Shown here: positions 34,010 through 43,231 of the stretch, in pieces
How positions within the stretch are numbered: the first letter of the stretch is position 1
Layout: each line of letters begins with the position of its first letter
Assembly: GCF_000382345.1 (NCBI RefSeq)
Contig: NZ_KB908104.1
Coordinates: 1-64,000, forward strand
Origin: Massilia niastensis DSM 21313
GTDB lineage: Bacteria > Pseudomonadota > Gammaproteobacteria > Burkholderiales > Burkholderiaceae_D
DNA length: 64,000 bases
Direction of reading: 5' to 3'
Made by a program: the position numbers and the translations under genes
Notes under the pieces: model-generated
Databases searched by the model: none
Seen by the model: the letters and a program-made list of their open reading frames with translations, nothing else
Told to the model about the DNA's origin: nothing

Positions 34010-35116
34010 ATGAGAATTGCTGTGCCAGATAGCCTTGAAGATCAAGTGCCCCTCGAAGGGCCCGCAAGCAGGAAGTCGCGCCAGGCCGGTCGTGGTTCGG
34101 TCACGATCGAGGACGTCGCCGCCTTGGCCGGCGTGTCGACCAAGACGGTATCGCGCGTGGTGAATGCGGAGCCAAACGTCAGGGTGGAAACCACGCGCGC
34201 CGTCCAGCAAGCGATACTGGAATTGAACTACCGTCCCAATCTCTCCGCCCGCAACCTGGCTGGAAGCCGGGCCTATCTGATCGCATTGTTGTACGACAAT
34301 CCCAGCGACAGCTACCTCGTCAGTTTGCAGGAGGGGGCGCTGTATGCATGCGAGCAACTGGGCTACAGCTTGATACTGTTTCCGGCCAAGCTGGACAGCA
34401 GCCGCATGGTCGAGGATGTGGTGGCGTTCGTCAAGGAACGGCGCTTGAGCGGCGTCGTCATCGCACCGCCTTTGAGCGACCTGGCGCCCTTGCTCGATGC
34501 GCTCGAGCTGACCGAGGTCGACTACGCCAGGATTTCGCCGCGCGATACCTCGCGGCCGGGCCCCGTGGTGACGATGGACCATCGGCGGGCGAGCCGCGAG
34601 CTGACGGACTTCCTGATCGCGCAGGGCCATCGACGCATCGCTTTCATCAAGGGACCCGAGGCGCACGGGGCCGCCAGCCTGCGGTTCGAAGGCTTTCTCG
34701 ATGCGCACCGCGAGCACGGCTTGCCGGTCGAGCAGGGCCTGATCGTCCAGGGCGCATTCACCTTCGAGACCGGCCAGGAATGCGGCAGGCTCCTGCTGGC
34801 GCGGCCGGATCGACCGACCGCCATCTTTGCGAGTAATGACGACATGGCCGCCGGTGTCCTGCACACTGCGCATGAGCTTGGAGTACGCGTTCCCGGGGAA
34901 CTATCGGTAGCCGGCTTCGATGATTCGAGCCTGTCGCGGCAAGTGTGGCCTGGCTTGACCACGATACGCCAGCCGGTCCGGGCGATGTCGGAAGCTGCCG
35001 TACGCATGCTCGTGACGGCCGTACGGAATCGCCACCAGGCCAGTTCCGATGTTTCCAATGTCAATGTACTGCCGCACGAACTGATCGTACGGAACTCGAC
35101 CGCTCAATGTGACTGA
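34010..35116 (+). CDS. LacI-family regulator
   Basis: A 368-residue regulator with a long N-terminal tail (about 30 residues), then the helix-turn-helix VTIEDVAALAGVSTKTVSRVVN and hinge helix YRPNLSARNLAGSRAY. The effector domain resembles those of sugar-responsive LacI proteins (FASNDDMAAGVLHTAHELGVRVP, VAGFDDSSLSRQVWPGLTTIRQP). The paired AGCGCT palindromes upstream are its likely sites, giving autoregulation and perhaps control of the divergent LysR gene. Its stop overlaps the start of the pentapeptide-repeat gene (TGATG), so both are translated together. The ligand is unknown. The GGAGGAG before 34010 is a little far, so the start could differ slightly. Confidence 0.88.
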   Translation: MRIAVPDSLEDQVPLEGPASRKSRQAGRGSVTIEDVAALAGVSTKTVSRVVNAEPNVRVETTRAVQQAILELNYRPNLSARNLAGSRAYLIALLYDNPSDSYLVSLQEGALYACEQLGYSLILFPAKLDSSRMVEDVVAFVKERRLSGVVIAPPLSDLAPLLDALELTEVDYARISPRDTSRPGPVVTMDHRRASRELTDFLIAQGHRRIAFIKGPEAHGAASLRFEGFLDAHREHGLPVEQGLIVQGAFTFETGQECGRLLLARPDRPTAIFASNDDMAAGVLHTAHELGVRVPGELSVAGFDDSSLSRQVWPGLTTIRQPVRAMSEAAVRMLVTAVRNRHQASSDVSNVNVLPHELIVRNSTAQCD

Positions 35117-35805
35117 TGAAATCTCTCCCAACAATACTATCCGACACGACTGTATCCCGCGCCGAGGTGACGGAACTGCTCGCCCAGGCTTCCGGCGCCC
35201 TGGTCTTCGATGGCTGCGACTTCGACGGCGCCGACCTGTCGCGCCTGGACCTGCAGGACGTGGAGTTCCGCAACTGCTCGCTGGTGGAAACGTCCTTGTA
35301 CGCGGCGAAGCTGGCGCGCAGCAGGTGGCAGCGCTGCCGCGGCGGCCGGGCCGACTTCGACAGCGCGGATGCGGTCGACGCCCGCTTCGACGGCTGCGAC
35401 CTGAACAACAGCAGCTGGCGCCGCGCCAGGGTGGCGTCGGCCACCTTCGCGGGATGCAAGCTGACGGGCGCGAATTTCGAAGAGGCGGGCCACCTGGGCC
35501 TGTCGTTCGAGCATTCGCGCCTGGCCGGCGCCGACCTGCGCCGCCTGTCGTTCCGCAAGGCGCGCCTGGTGGGACTGGATTTCCAGGAGGCCGACCTGTC
35601 CGGCTGCGACTTCCGCGAGGCCATCTTCGAGGAGTGCAGCATCCGGCACGCGCACCTGAAGGATACGCGCTTCGACGGCGCCGACCTGCGCGGCGCGGAC
35701 ATCGCCGGCGTCAGGCTGAGCAACGCCGGCATGTTCAAGGGAGCGATCATCTCGACCCGCCAGGCGGCCGAGCTGATGCGCGAGCTGGGCCTGCTGGTGG
35801 CCTGA
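35116..35805 (+). CDS. Pentapeptide-repeat protein, Qnr/McbG-like
   Basis: A 229-residue protein almost wholly made of A(D/N)LxX-type pentapeptides, predicted to form a right-handed quadrilateral beta-helix of about eight to nine coils. Repeats run from about residue 28 (VFDGCDFDGADLSRLDL) to about 205. The last segment, TRQAAELMRELGLLVA, resembles the C-terminal dimerisation helix of Qnr proteins. Qnr and McbG shield DNA gyrase or topoisomerase IV, but here the function is unproven. It is translationally coupled to a LacI regulator, an odd partner. A perfect-stem terminator follows. A structural or DNA-mimic role remains possible. Confidence 0.82.
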   Translation: MKSLPTILSDTTVSRAEVTELLAQASGALVFDGCDFDGADLSRLDLQDVEFRNCSLVETSLYAAKLARSRWQRCRGGRADFDSADAVDARFDGCDLNNSSWRRARVASATFAGCKLTGANFEEAGHLGLSFEHSRLAGADLRRLSFRKARLVGLDFQEADLSGCDFREAIFEECSIRHAHLKDTRFDGADLRGADIAGVRLSNAGMFKGAIISTRQAAELMRELGLLVA

Positions 35806-35811
35806 CGCAAG

Positions 35812-35834
35812 GCGGCCGGGGCGACGCCGGCCGC
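35812..35834. terminator. Bidirectional terminator between pentapeptide and galT genes
   Basis: Arms GCGGCCGG (35812-35819) and CCGGCCGC (35827-35834) form a GC stem in the 39-bp gap between convergent genes. Confidence 0.55.
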
Positions 35835-35844
35835 GCGGATCAGG

Positions 35845-36909
35845 TCATGGCGCGCCCGTACCGCCGGGATTGGCGGCGTCCAGGTAGTGCACGTCCTCGG
35901 ATACCGCGCGCAACTGGGCGGCCGCCTGTTCCGGCGTCAGGTCGCGCTGGGGCTCGGCCAGCATCTCGAACCCGACCATGAACTTGCGCACCGAGGCCGA
36001 GCGCAGCAAAGGCGGGTAGAAATGGGCGTGCAGCTGCCACGGGGCGGCGTCGTCCGGCAAATACGGCGCGCCGTGCCAGCCCATTGAATACGGGAACGAG
36101 GTCTGGAACAGGTTGTCGTAACGGGTGGTCAGGCGCTTGAGCGCGAGCGCCAGGTCGGCGCGCTGGGCGTCGTCCAGGTCTTCCAGGCGCCGCACCGGGA
36201 AGCGGGGCAGCAGCAGCGTCTCGAAGGGCCAGGCGGCCCAGTAGGGCACCACGGCGAGCCAGTGCTCCGTGCTGACCACCACGCGTTCCTGCGCCGCGGC
36301 CTCGCGCTCGACGACGTCGAGCAGCAACGGCCGTCCTTGCTCGGCGAAATAGGCGCGCTGCTGCCGGTCTTCGGTGGCCGGCAGGTCCGGCAGGAAGCTG
36401 GTGGCCCAGATCTGCCCGTGCGGATGGGGGTTCGAGCAGCCCATCACCGCGCCCTTGTTCTCGAACACCTGGACCCAGCGATAGGTCGCGCCCAGTTCGG
36501 TGGTTTGCGCGCACCAGGTGTCGATCACTTCCCGGATCGCCGGCAGCGCGAGCTGCGGCAGCGACTTGCCGTGATCGGGCGAGAAGCAGATGACACGGCT
36601 GGTGCCGCGTGCGCTCATGTTCTGGAACAGCGGATCGCTGCCGGGTGCCGCCTCGGGCGTGTCCGGCGTCAGGGCCGCGAAGTCGTTCGAGAACACGTAG
36701 GTGCCCCGGTAGTCCGGGTTGCGTTCGCCATTCACGCGCGTATTGCCGGCGCACAGGTAGCAGGTCGGATCGTGGGCCGGCTTGGGCTCGCGATCGACGG
36801 CTTCCTGCTGGCCCTGCCAGGGGCGCTTGGCGCGGTGCGGCGATACCAGCACCCAGTCGCCCATCAGCGGATTATGGCGGCGGTGGGGATGATCCGAGGG
36901 ATTGAACAT
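35845..36909 (-). CDS. galT: Galactose-1-phosphate uridylyltransferase
   Basis: A 354-residue Leloir-pathway enzyme that exchanges UMP between UDP-glucose and galactose-1-phosphate. The zinc-site cysteines are CYLC at 50-53, and the active-site HPHGQ covers 162-166 with nucleophile His164; [10 protein letters not shown] is diagnostic. [25 protein letters not shown] is the conserved N-terminus. The start at 36909 (MFNPSDHP) follows AGAGGA on the coding strand; the in-frame ATG at 36936 has no leader support. The preceding gene encodes a sodium/sugar symporter, consistent with galactose uptake and use. galK and galE are not in the window. Confidence 0.95.
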   Translation of the reverse strand: MFNPSDHPHRRHNPLMGDWVLVSPHRAKRPWQGQQEAVDREPKPAHDPTCYLCAGNTRVNGERNPDYRGTYVFSNDFAALTPDTPEAAPGSDPLFQNMSARGTSRVICFSPDHGKSLPQLALPAIREVIDTWCAQTTELGATYRWVQVFENKGAVMGCSNPHPHGQIWATSFLPDLPATEDRQQRAYFAEQGRPLLLDVVEREAAAQERVVVSTEHWLAVVPYWAAWPFETLLLPRFPVRRLEDLDDAQRADLALALKRLTTRYDNLFQTSFPYSMGWHGAPYLPDDAAPWQLHAHFYPPLLRSASVRKFMVGFEMLAEPQRDLTPEQAAAQLRAVSEDVHYLDAANPGGTGAP

Positions 36910-37061
36910 GGGGTTCCTCTTCTGATGTCGATTCAAGAGATTACTGCATCGAAAGCAAGCGCGGCGCGTGCAAGCGGCTGGCCGCAGGCCTGCGCTGTGT
37001 CGGGACGGCCAAGCTTAGCGTGCTCCGGCCAAAAAGGCCAATCCGCACGGCACAAGCGACA

Positions 37062-37082
37062 AGGCAGCCGCCAGGGCTGCCT
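37062..37082 (-). terminator. Hairpin after the sodium/sugar symporter
   Basis: Arms AGGCAGCC (37062-37069) and GGCTGCCT (37075-37082) form a perfect eight-base stem 26 bp past the symporter stop. It may separate or attenuate galT. Confidence 0.55.
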
Positions 37083-37107
37083 GTCCGGCCGCGCTACGCG
37101 ATCGGTG

Positions 37108-38778
37108 CTACCACCAGGTCCCGTAGATGGCGGCGAGCAGGACGCAGATCACCGCCGAGCCGAGCGCGAAGCCGCCGTCGACCCGGAACAGCTGGCGGTC
37201 GATGTGCATGCGCTTCAGGGCGCCGTCGCGCTGGCCCATGGTGCTGATCAGGGCCATGCCGGCGACCACCACCAGGAACACGATCAGCATCCGGTCCAGG
37301 AAGGGAATTTCATACACACCGCTGCCATTGTCGACCGCGAAGCCGATCGGCGCCAGGAAGCCCAGGTCCATCATGAAGGGCAGGAATTTCAGGATGACCG
37401 AGAACACCAGCCCGCCGATGGTCGCGAACATCGCGGCGTCCGCGCTGGTCTTGCGCCAGAAGAAGCCCAGCAGGAACATGGCCAGGATGCCCGGCGAGAC
37501 GAAGCCGGTGTATTCCTGGATGTACTGGAAGCCGCCTTTCTTGTCGATCCCCAGCAGCGGCGCGATCAGCACGGCGATGGCCATGGCCGCGACCACGGTC
37601 ACGCGGCCGATCCATACCATCCGCTTCTCGCTGGCGTCGCGGTTGACATGCTTGTTGTAGATGTCGAGCGTGAAGATGGTGGCGATGCTGTTCGCCTTGC
37701 CGGCCAGCGAAGCGACCACCGCCGCGGTCAGGGCCGCGAAGGCGATGCCCTTCAGGCCCGAGGGGAGCAGGGCCAGCAGGGTCGGGTAGGCGCGGTCGGG
37801 ATTCAGTTCGCCGCCCTGGCGCATGGCGTCGCCCAGCGCGCCGGATTTATCCAGGGCATAGGCGGCGATGCCCGGCAAGACCACGATCACCGGCATCAGG
37901 AGCTTCAGGAAGGCGGCGAACAGCAGGCCCTTGCGCGCGGTCGGCAGGTCGGCGCCGAGGGCGCGCTGGGTGATGTACTGGTTGCAGCCCCAGTAGTTCA
38001 GGTTGACGATCCACATGCCGCCGATGATGGTCGACAGGCCCGGCAAGTCCATGTAGTTGGGGTTGTCGCGCGCCAGCACCATGTCGAAATGCTCGCCCGC
38101 GCGCAGGAACAGTTCGCTGGCGCCGCGCATGGCGCCCTGGCCGCCGCCCAGGGCCGCCACCAGGTCGAGGGCGATCCAGGTCGTGACCAGGCCGCCGACC
38201 ACCAGGCACAGCACCTGGATCACGTCGGTGTAGCCGATGACCTTCATGCCGCCCAGGGTGATGACGGTGGCGAATACGGCCAGGAACAGCATGCAGGCGA
38301 ACACGTTCAGGCCGGCGATGCTGCTGATCGCCAGGGCGCCGAGGTAGAGGATCGAGGTCAGGTTGACCACCACGTACAGGCCGAGCCAGAACAGGGCCAT
38401 GGTCGTGGCCACGGTCTTGCCGTAGCGCTGCTCGAGGAACTGGGGCATGGTGTAGATGCGGTTCTTCAGGTACACCGGCATGAAGAACACCGCCACGATG
38501 ACCAGGGTGGCGGCCGCCATCAGTTCGTACACGGCGATCGCCATGCCGATCCGGTAGCCCGAGCCGCTCATGCCGATGAACTGTTCGGCCGAGATGTTGG
38601 AAGCGATCAGCGAGGCGCCGATGGCCCACCAGGTGAGCGAACCCTCGGCCAGGAAGTAGTCGTGGGAGGCTTTGCCGGAGCTGCTCTTCTTGCGCCGGTA
38701 CACCCACACGCCATAGCCGGAGACGAGCAGGAAGTAGACGAGGAAGACGAAGGTGTCGAGGCTGGTGAATGGGGTCAT
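37108..38778 (-). CDS. Sodium:sugar symporter, SSS family (SGLT-like)
   Basis: A 556-residue inner-membrane symporter with 13-14 predicted helices. The SSS signature is seen in ASHDYFLAEGSLTWWAIGASLIASNISAEQFIGMSGSGYRIGMA, with the sodium-site region, and NYWGCNQYITQRALGA matches vSGLT-type galactose/glucose carriers. Length and spacing match Vibrio SGLT. It precedes galT on the same strand, which supports galactose, though glucose or another hexose is possible. The ThuA-like and nucleoside-hydrolase-like genes lie upstream on the same strand, so all four may share a transcript starting near the box at 41018. Confidence 0.9.
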   Translation of the reverse strand: MTPFTSLDTFVFLVYFLLVSGYGVWVYRRKKSSSGKASHDYFLAEGSLTWWAIGASLIASNISAEQFIGMSGSGYRIGMAIAVYELMAAATLVIVAVFFMPVYLKNRIYTMPQFLEQRYGKTVATTMALFWLGLYVVVNLTSILYLGALAISSIAGLNVFACMLFLAVFATVITLGGMKVIGYTDVIQVLCLVVGGLVTTWIALDLVAALGGGQGAMRGASELFLRAGEHFDMVLARDNPNYMDLPGLSTIIGGMWIVNLNYWGCNQYITQRALGADLPTARKGLLFAAFLKLLMPVIVVLPGIAAYALDKSGALGDAMRQGGELNPDRAYPTLLALLPSGLKGIAFAALTAAVVASLAGKANSIATIFTLDIYNKHVNRDASEKRMVWIGRVTVVAAMAIAVLIAPLLGIDKKGGFQYIQEYTGFVSPGILAMFLLGFFWRKTSADAAMFATIGGLVFSVILKFLPFMMDLGFLAPIGFAVDNGSGVYEIPFLDRMLIVFLVVVAGMALISTMGQRDGALKRMHIDRQLFRVDGGFALGSAVICVLLAAIYGTWW

Positions 38779-38866
38779 GATGATGTTCTTGATGTCTCTG
38801 TGCGGCCGGGTACGGCGTCCCGGCCTGCTGGTTGTCTGGTCGTCGGCGAGGTTTCCTCGTGACCGG

Positions 38867-39934
38867 CTATGGCTTGCCTGCGCGGCACCCGGTCGCGCCG
38901 AGCCCCGCGGCCCATCCGATTCCCTGTTTCAGCAAGCGTCCTGCGGAAGGGTGGACATGGCTTTCCGGTAGATGGCCGATCGCGGTATAGAAGGACCTGC
39001 CGGCGCCGACGCAGCGCGTCCATGCGATCGGGTGGTCGCCCATGTGGAGGTCGCCGGTGAAACCGACGGGCTGGTAGCTGCGCTCGTCGAGCGTCACCAG
39101 GACCCGCGCTCCGGATTCCCGCGGGCTTGTGTGGAACGAATACCATTCTTCCGACATGGTCCAGCCGCGGTCCAGGCCGGCGACGATCTCGCTGCCGGTA
39201 TCGTCCACGACCAGGCGTCCTTCCTGGAACTGCGGTTGCATCGGATGTCCCTTGAAGCGGGCCCCGACCAGCGTGTCGGCGTACCAGTCCCAGAACGTCA
39301 CCGGATCGCCACTGCTGCCATGGATGCCGACGAAGCCGCCGCCGCCTTCGATGTAGGCCTTGAACGCAGCGCGCTGGCCGAGCGACAGCACGTCTCCGCT
39401 GACGTTGTTCCAGATGACGGCGTCGAAGCGCGCCAGGTCGCGGCTGTTGAAGCTGGCCGGGCGATCGGTGAACACCAGCTGCCAGCCATTCTCGCGCGCC
39501 ATCGAACGGATCGCGGCGGCGGCCGCGTCGATGGCGGCCGGCAGCGGCGGCGGCGGCGCACCGTCGTAGCGGGCGCAGCGCATCCTGTCGTCGTCCGCGC
39601 CGAGGGGAAGGGCGCGCAAGGCCTGGTCGATCGCGGCAAGCGTCGCCTCGTCCGCGTTCCTCAACACGAAACGCGCGGGAAGGATGGCGGACAGCGATGG
39701 CAGGGTGGCGCCGGCGATGGCGGGAGGCAGGGCGGCGAGGACGCCCGGCGCCAGGCGCTCGACCGCCGCCCTGGCCTTCGGATTCGCCAGGATGTCGAAC
39801 ACCGGCGTGTGGACCGACAGGCGCTGGCCGGCGAGCGGGCAGTCGGACAAGGGGATCGCTTCGGTTTGCGCGATGGCTGCGGTCGAGGCAAGCAGCAGGG
39901 ATAGAAGCCCGTAGCAGAGCGCCGGCTTGGTCAT
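38867..39934 (-). CDS. ThuA-like domain protein, secreted
   Basis: A 355-residue secreted protein with signal peptide (about 1-23, ending IAQTEA). A novel-looking N-terminal part is rich in alanine and has PLAGQRLSVHTPVFDILANPKARAAVERLAPG. The C-terminal half (about 150-345) is a ThuA/GATase-1-like alpha/beta domain: FDAVIWNNVSGDVLS, GGFVGIHGSSGDPVTFW, EEWYSFHTSPR and WTRCVGAGRSFYTAIGHLPES. ThuA proteins are linked to trehalose or keto-sugar metabolism in rhizobia; biochemical proof is thin. It follows the nucleoside-hydrolase-like gene closely and precedes the symporter. Confidence 0.82.
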   Translation of the reverse strand: MTKPALCYGLLSLLLASTAAIAQTEAIPLSDCPLAGQRLSVHTPVFDILANPKARAAVERLAPGVLAALPPAIAGATLPSLSAILPARFVLRNADEATLAAIDQALRALPLGADDDRMRCARYDGAPPPPLPAAIDAAAAAIRSMARENGWQLVFTDRPASFNSRDLARFDAVIWNNVSGDVLSLGQRAAFKAYIEGGGGFVGIHGSSGDPVTFWDWYADTLVGARFKGHPMQPQFQEGRLVVDDTGSEIVAGLDRGWTMSEEWYSFHTSPRESGARVLVTLDERSYQPVGFTGDLHMGDHPIAWTRCVGAGRSFYTAIGHLPESHVHPSAGRLLKQGIGWAAGLGATGCRAGKP

Positions 39935-39982
39935 GTCTTCTCCGTTTCGCCAAGATTGTTGATGGGTGGGGGACATCGGTCG

Positions 39983-40945
39983 CTAGCCGTTCGCGCCATT
40001 CAGGCGCATCTGCGCGATGAAGTCGGAGAAATTCAGGCGCACGTCGATGGAGTGGTAGACCCGCACCTGGCGGCCGGCGAGCTGCTCGCCATAGCGCGAA
40101 TCGTCGAGGATGCGTCGGACCGGCAGGGTGGTGAACGGCGTCAGCTCGGGGGCCAGCGCGGTCAGCGAGACCATCGGGCTGTCGCCGAAGGTGACCGACC
40201 CGCCGAGCTGGACGAACGGCGGCAGCTGCTGGTACAGGTCATACAGCCATTGTGCGGCCGGCGAAATGGGACGGAGAGAGCTGCTCAGCTCGGCAACGGA
40301 AATCTGGAAGCGCTTGTACTCGGCTTCCTGGATCTGCCATACCGGCAGCGCGGTCTCTTCCAGGACGAAGCGCGCCGCCTCGATATCCGTCGACAGGTTG
40401 TATTCGACACCGCCGTCGGGCGCGGAGGAGCCGCCGATCCAGACGAGTGTCATGCGGCCGGCAATCGCGGGATTGAGACGGAGAGCGGCAGCGACATTGG
40501 TCAAGGGCCCCCCGCAGGTCAGCACCAGGGGCAGAGGGTCGTCGCGCATGGCCTCGCTGACGATGGCCCGTGCCGCAGCATTAGGGCGTGCTTCGCCACC
40601 GGCGAACCCTTCCGCTCCCGTGACGACGGGCGGGGCGTTCCGCAATCCCAGCTGCTTCAGGATCTCGCGCGCCACGCGCGCGCCGGATGCCGCCGTCCTG
40701 GCGGGGTCGATACCCGCGAAGCCCGCCAGCTTCGGGTCCAGCGGCGACGCGGTAATCAGGACGGTGCGGGTCTTTGGAGACAGCAGCTGGTGCGCGAGCG
40801 CGATCAGGCCGTCCGGATCGCCGGCGAAATCATTGTCGATGATGACGCGGCTCGAGGCGCGCTGAAGAATATACTTCGGCGCCCGGGCGAACGCCGTCAG
40901 TACCGGAACAGCCGCGATACAGCCTAGGAGTGCCCGTCGTTTCAT
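39983..40945 (-). CDS. Nucleoside-hydrolase-family protein with leader
   Basis: A 320-residue protein of the inosine-uridine nucleoside hydrolase fold. The N-terminal calcium motif is DNDFAGDPDG at 37-46 (family consensus DTDxGxDD), and GGPLTNVAAALRLNP and WIGGSSAPDGGVEYNLSTDIEAARFVL are typical. A twin-arginine-like leader (MKRRALLGCIAAVPVLTAFA) suggests export, unusual for cytosolic nucleosidases. The Asp43-Pro44-Asp45 replacement could alter the specificity. The box GATACCTGCTATC lies 73 bp upstream. It may hydrolyse nucleosides or other N- or O-ribosides; the substrate is unproven. Confidence 0.85.
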   Translation of the reverse strand: MKRRALLGCIAAVPVLTAFARAPKYILQRASSRVIIDNDFAGDPDGLIALAHQLLSPKTRTVLITASPLDPKLAGFAGIDPARTAASGARVAREILKQLGLRNAPPVVTGAEGFAGGEARPNAAARAIVSEAMRDDPLPLVLTCGGPLTNVAAALRLNPAIAGRMTLVWIGGSSAPDGGVEYNLSTDIEAARFVLEETALPVWQIQEAEYKRFQISVAELSSSLRPISPAAQWLYDLYQQLPPFVQLGGSVTFGDSPMVSLTALAPELTPFTTLPVRRILDDSRYGEQLAGRQVRVYHSIDVRLNFSDFIAQMRLNGANG

Positions 40946-41017
40946 CGTGTTCCACAGTAGAGCCTATAGTGGCGTCAGCATAACGGGCGGCATCCGGCAT
41001 CCATACGCTTTTTTGGA

Positions 41018-41030
41018 GATACCTGCTATC
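41018..41030. promoter_or_regulatory. GATA-N5-TATC box upstream of the nucleoside hydrolase
   Basis: GATACCTGCTATC is the reverse complement of the boxes at 44820 and 56590. It lies 73 bp before the nucleoside-hydrolase start and touches the stop of the upstream hydrolase gene. Confidence 0.6.
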
Positions 41031-43068
41031 AGTGCGCGTCCGGCTGGCCCTTCCTGCCGCCAGGCTCCGCCAGCACCTCGCTGGCCCGGGCCTGGGCGAG
41101 CAGCCTGGCCGCGTCGTCGTCACGCAGGAGGCCGGCGGCGCCCTGCGCGGCCACCGCCTGCCGCACGCGCTCGACGAAGCCTTCATGCGTGCCGTAGCGC
41201 TCTTCCAGCGACAGCCGCGGATCGTTGCGCGCGATGCGCTCGGCGCGCGTGCGGGCGAACGGAATGAAGCCGCCGGCAAAGCCGCATCCACGTCCGCGGT
41301 CGTAGCCCTCGGCGTCTTCGTTCCACCCGGTGTAGGTGCCCAGCGGGACTTGCAACTGTACCGAGGGCAGCCCGGCCGTTTCGTTGCCGTCCTCGTTCAC
41401 GCGCGGGACCAGCGACGGCATCACGCGCCGCAGCACGGGCGGTTGCGCGGCGACCCCGCTCACATCCCGGTACCGGAAGGACCTGCCGAAATCGTAGTCG
41501 ACGAAGGTGTTGATCTTGCCGTCCGGCGCCGGCGAACCTGGAATCGCGGGCCAGCCCATGGCCTGCGCCGTCGGCGCCACCAGCTCGCCGCCTGCCAGGG
41601 TAGGGTAGCGGCTGGGCGGAGGTTCGGCGCCGGCCACGACCCACTGCACGAGGGCATCGCGCAGCGCCCGCAGGGTTTCGCGCGAGGGATTCGGATTGCC
41701 CTGCATCGTGCACGCGGGCTGCCCCGGATAGGCCTTTTCGGGTTCAGTGGGGAAGCCGCCTACCCAGGATCCGCCGTGCGTCACGCTCGGGAAGTAGTAG
41801 CGCCGCACATTGGCAGGCAAGGCGATATCCTCCCCGGCGGCCGTGCCCACCAGGTTGGGCGACATGCGCAGGCCCCAGAACTCGGCCGATCCGAAGGTTT
41901 CGACGATCTTCGGGCAGGTGCCGCCGGCCAGGCAGCGGTCGAGCAGGCTGGCCTTGCCGCGGCCCCGCACCCGGTCATCGTAAGGAGCCCACCATAAGGG
42001 CCCTTCGCTGCCGGCTTCATACTCGTTCGACGCGCCGCCCGGCACGCCGAAGCGCATGTTCAAGGGGACGTGGCGTCCGGCGATATGCGGATTGATACCG
42101 TCGAACACGATCCTGCCCTGTTCATCGGCGTTGAAACCTAGATGGAGAAAGCTGCGCAGGAAGTTACCCGATTGCGAGGTGCCGGTGGCGATCGTGGCGC
42201 GGATGGATCCGGCCAGCGGGTTGGCTGCCTGCGCATCGTCCGCCGGCGCGTGACGCAGGAAGGCGTTCAGGTCGCGCGTGGCGGCGAAGCCCAGGCCGAG
42301 CACCAGCGGATCCTTGCCCTCGTAGACCAGGGTATAGGCCCTGGCGGGATCGAAGCCCTTGCGCAGGCAGATTCTGGTCGGGTCCGGCGTGCCGGGAAAG
42401 GGCCGGATGGCGCAATCGGCAAAGGCCCAGTCGCCGGAAGGCAGCGTCGTGCGCCGATCGCTGTCGCGCGTCTGGTAGAACAGGCGCGCCCTGGCGGTCG
42501 ACATCGACACCGGGAGAGGACGCCTGTTCTGGCCCATCAGGCCCGCCACCAGCGGCAGGGTCGTCGCGCCGGCCGGCATATCGACGAAGCGCGCCAGCGC
42601 CGGCCCGGTGACCGGCTTGCCGTTGCGTTGCCGTGCAACCGGGACGGCGGCGCTCTGGCGGCCCGGCGCGGGTTCCAGGTCGCCTTGCCAGCCACTGATG
42701 ACCTGGACATGGCCGTCGGCGTCCGCGGCGACCTCGCCACGTCCCCGGTTGGGTACGTCGTACACCAGGACGCCGCTTGCGTCCTGCAAGGACACCGGCT
42801 TGGCGATGGCAAAGGTGGCGCTGTACTCGACGCGACCGCGCGCATTGCGCGGCGCCAGCGCCAGGTCGGTGATGAGCGCATTGTGCGCGGCGTCCGGATC
42901 GACTTCGCCGACGAAGTGGCCGCGCAGCAGTTCGTAGGCCGGGCCCTTGCCGGCGGACGGTATCGGCGTGCGGCTTTCGATGACAAAGCGGGTGACGTGG
43001 GCCTGGCTCCAGCCGGAGGCCATCAGTGCGCCGGCAAACAGCAGGCGGAAAGCGGTGGATATCGACAT
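41029..43068 (-). CDS. Secreted alpha/beta-hydrolase-domain protein (Abhydrolase_10-like)
   Basis: A 679-residue secreted protein. The start at 43068 (MSISTAFRLLFAGAL) gives a signal peptide (about 1-21, ending WSQAHV) and has GGAGC upstream; the in-frame ATG at 43119 is not preceded by such a site. The catalytic serine is probably Ser300 in IATGTSQSGNFLRS. Other family blocks are VYDVPNRGRGEV, EGKDPLVLGLGFAATRDL and NMRFGVPGGASNE. Proteins of this type occur in plant-aromatic and polyester degradation loci, but no substrate is proven. A box (43190) lies 122 bp upstream. It might cleave feruloyl-type or other esters. Confidence 0.78.
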   Translation of the reverse strand: MSISTAFRLLFAGALMASGWSQAHVTRFVIESRTPIPSAGKGPAYELLRGHFVGEVDPDAAHNALITDLALAPRNARGRVEYSATFAIAKPVSLQDASGVLVYDVPNRGRGEVAADADGHVQVISGWQGDLEPAPGRQSAAVPVARQRNGKPVTGPALARFVDMPAGATTLPLVAGLMGQNRRPLPVSMSTARARLFYQTRDSDRRTTLPSGDWAFADCAIRPFPGTPDPTRICLRKGFDPARAYTLVYEGKDPLVLGLGFAATRDLNAFLRHAPADDAQAANPLAGSIRATIATGTSQSGNFLRSFLHLGFNADEQGRIVFDGINPHIAGRHVPLNMRFGVPGGASNEYEAGSEGPLWWAPYDDRVRGRGKASLLDRCLAGGTCPKIVETFGSAEFWGLRMSPNLVGTAAGEDIALPANVRRYYFPSVTHGGSWVGGFPTEPEKAYPGQPACTMQGNPNPSRETLRALRDALVQWVVAGAEPPPSRYPTLAGGELVAPTAQAMGWPAIPGSPAPDGKINTFVDYDFGRSFRYRDVSGVAAQPPVLRRVMPSLVPRVNEDGNETAGLPSVQLQVPLGTYTGWNEDAEGYDRGRGCGFAGGFIPFARTRAERIARNDPRLSLEERYGTHEGFVERVRQAVAAQGAAGLLRDDDAARLLAQARASEVLAEPGGRKGQPDAH

Positions 43069-43189
43069 CGTGGTGGCTCCGGCAGTGCGCGTGACAGGAA
43101 CGGTGCGCACGGCCATCACTCACGTTGCCGTTATTTGCGCCCCTCAGGAATATAAGGAGCGGGGGAGCCGGCGAATACTCGTATCTTGT

Positions 43190-43202
43190 GATACCAGGCA
43201 TC
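43190..43202. promoter_or_regulatory. GATA-N5-(T/C)ATC box upstream of the secreted hydrolase
   Basis: GATACCAGGCATC differs from the consensus at one position. A second, shorter palindrome ATAC-TC-GTAT lies just downstream at 43175-43184. Both lie in the 163-bp gap before the hydrolase start. Confidence 0.5.
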
Positions 43203-43231
43203 GTCGAAGCGGATACCTGCGTGGGCGCGCC

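Noticed and set aside
35116..35805. Calling the pentapeptide protein a quinolone-resistance determinant
   Set aside because: Only general Qnr-like features are visible; residues of the Qnr loops could not be matched, and the context is metabolic.
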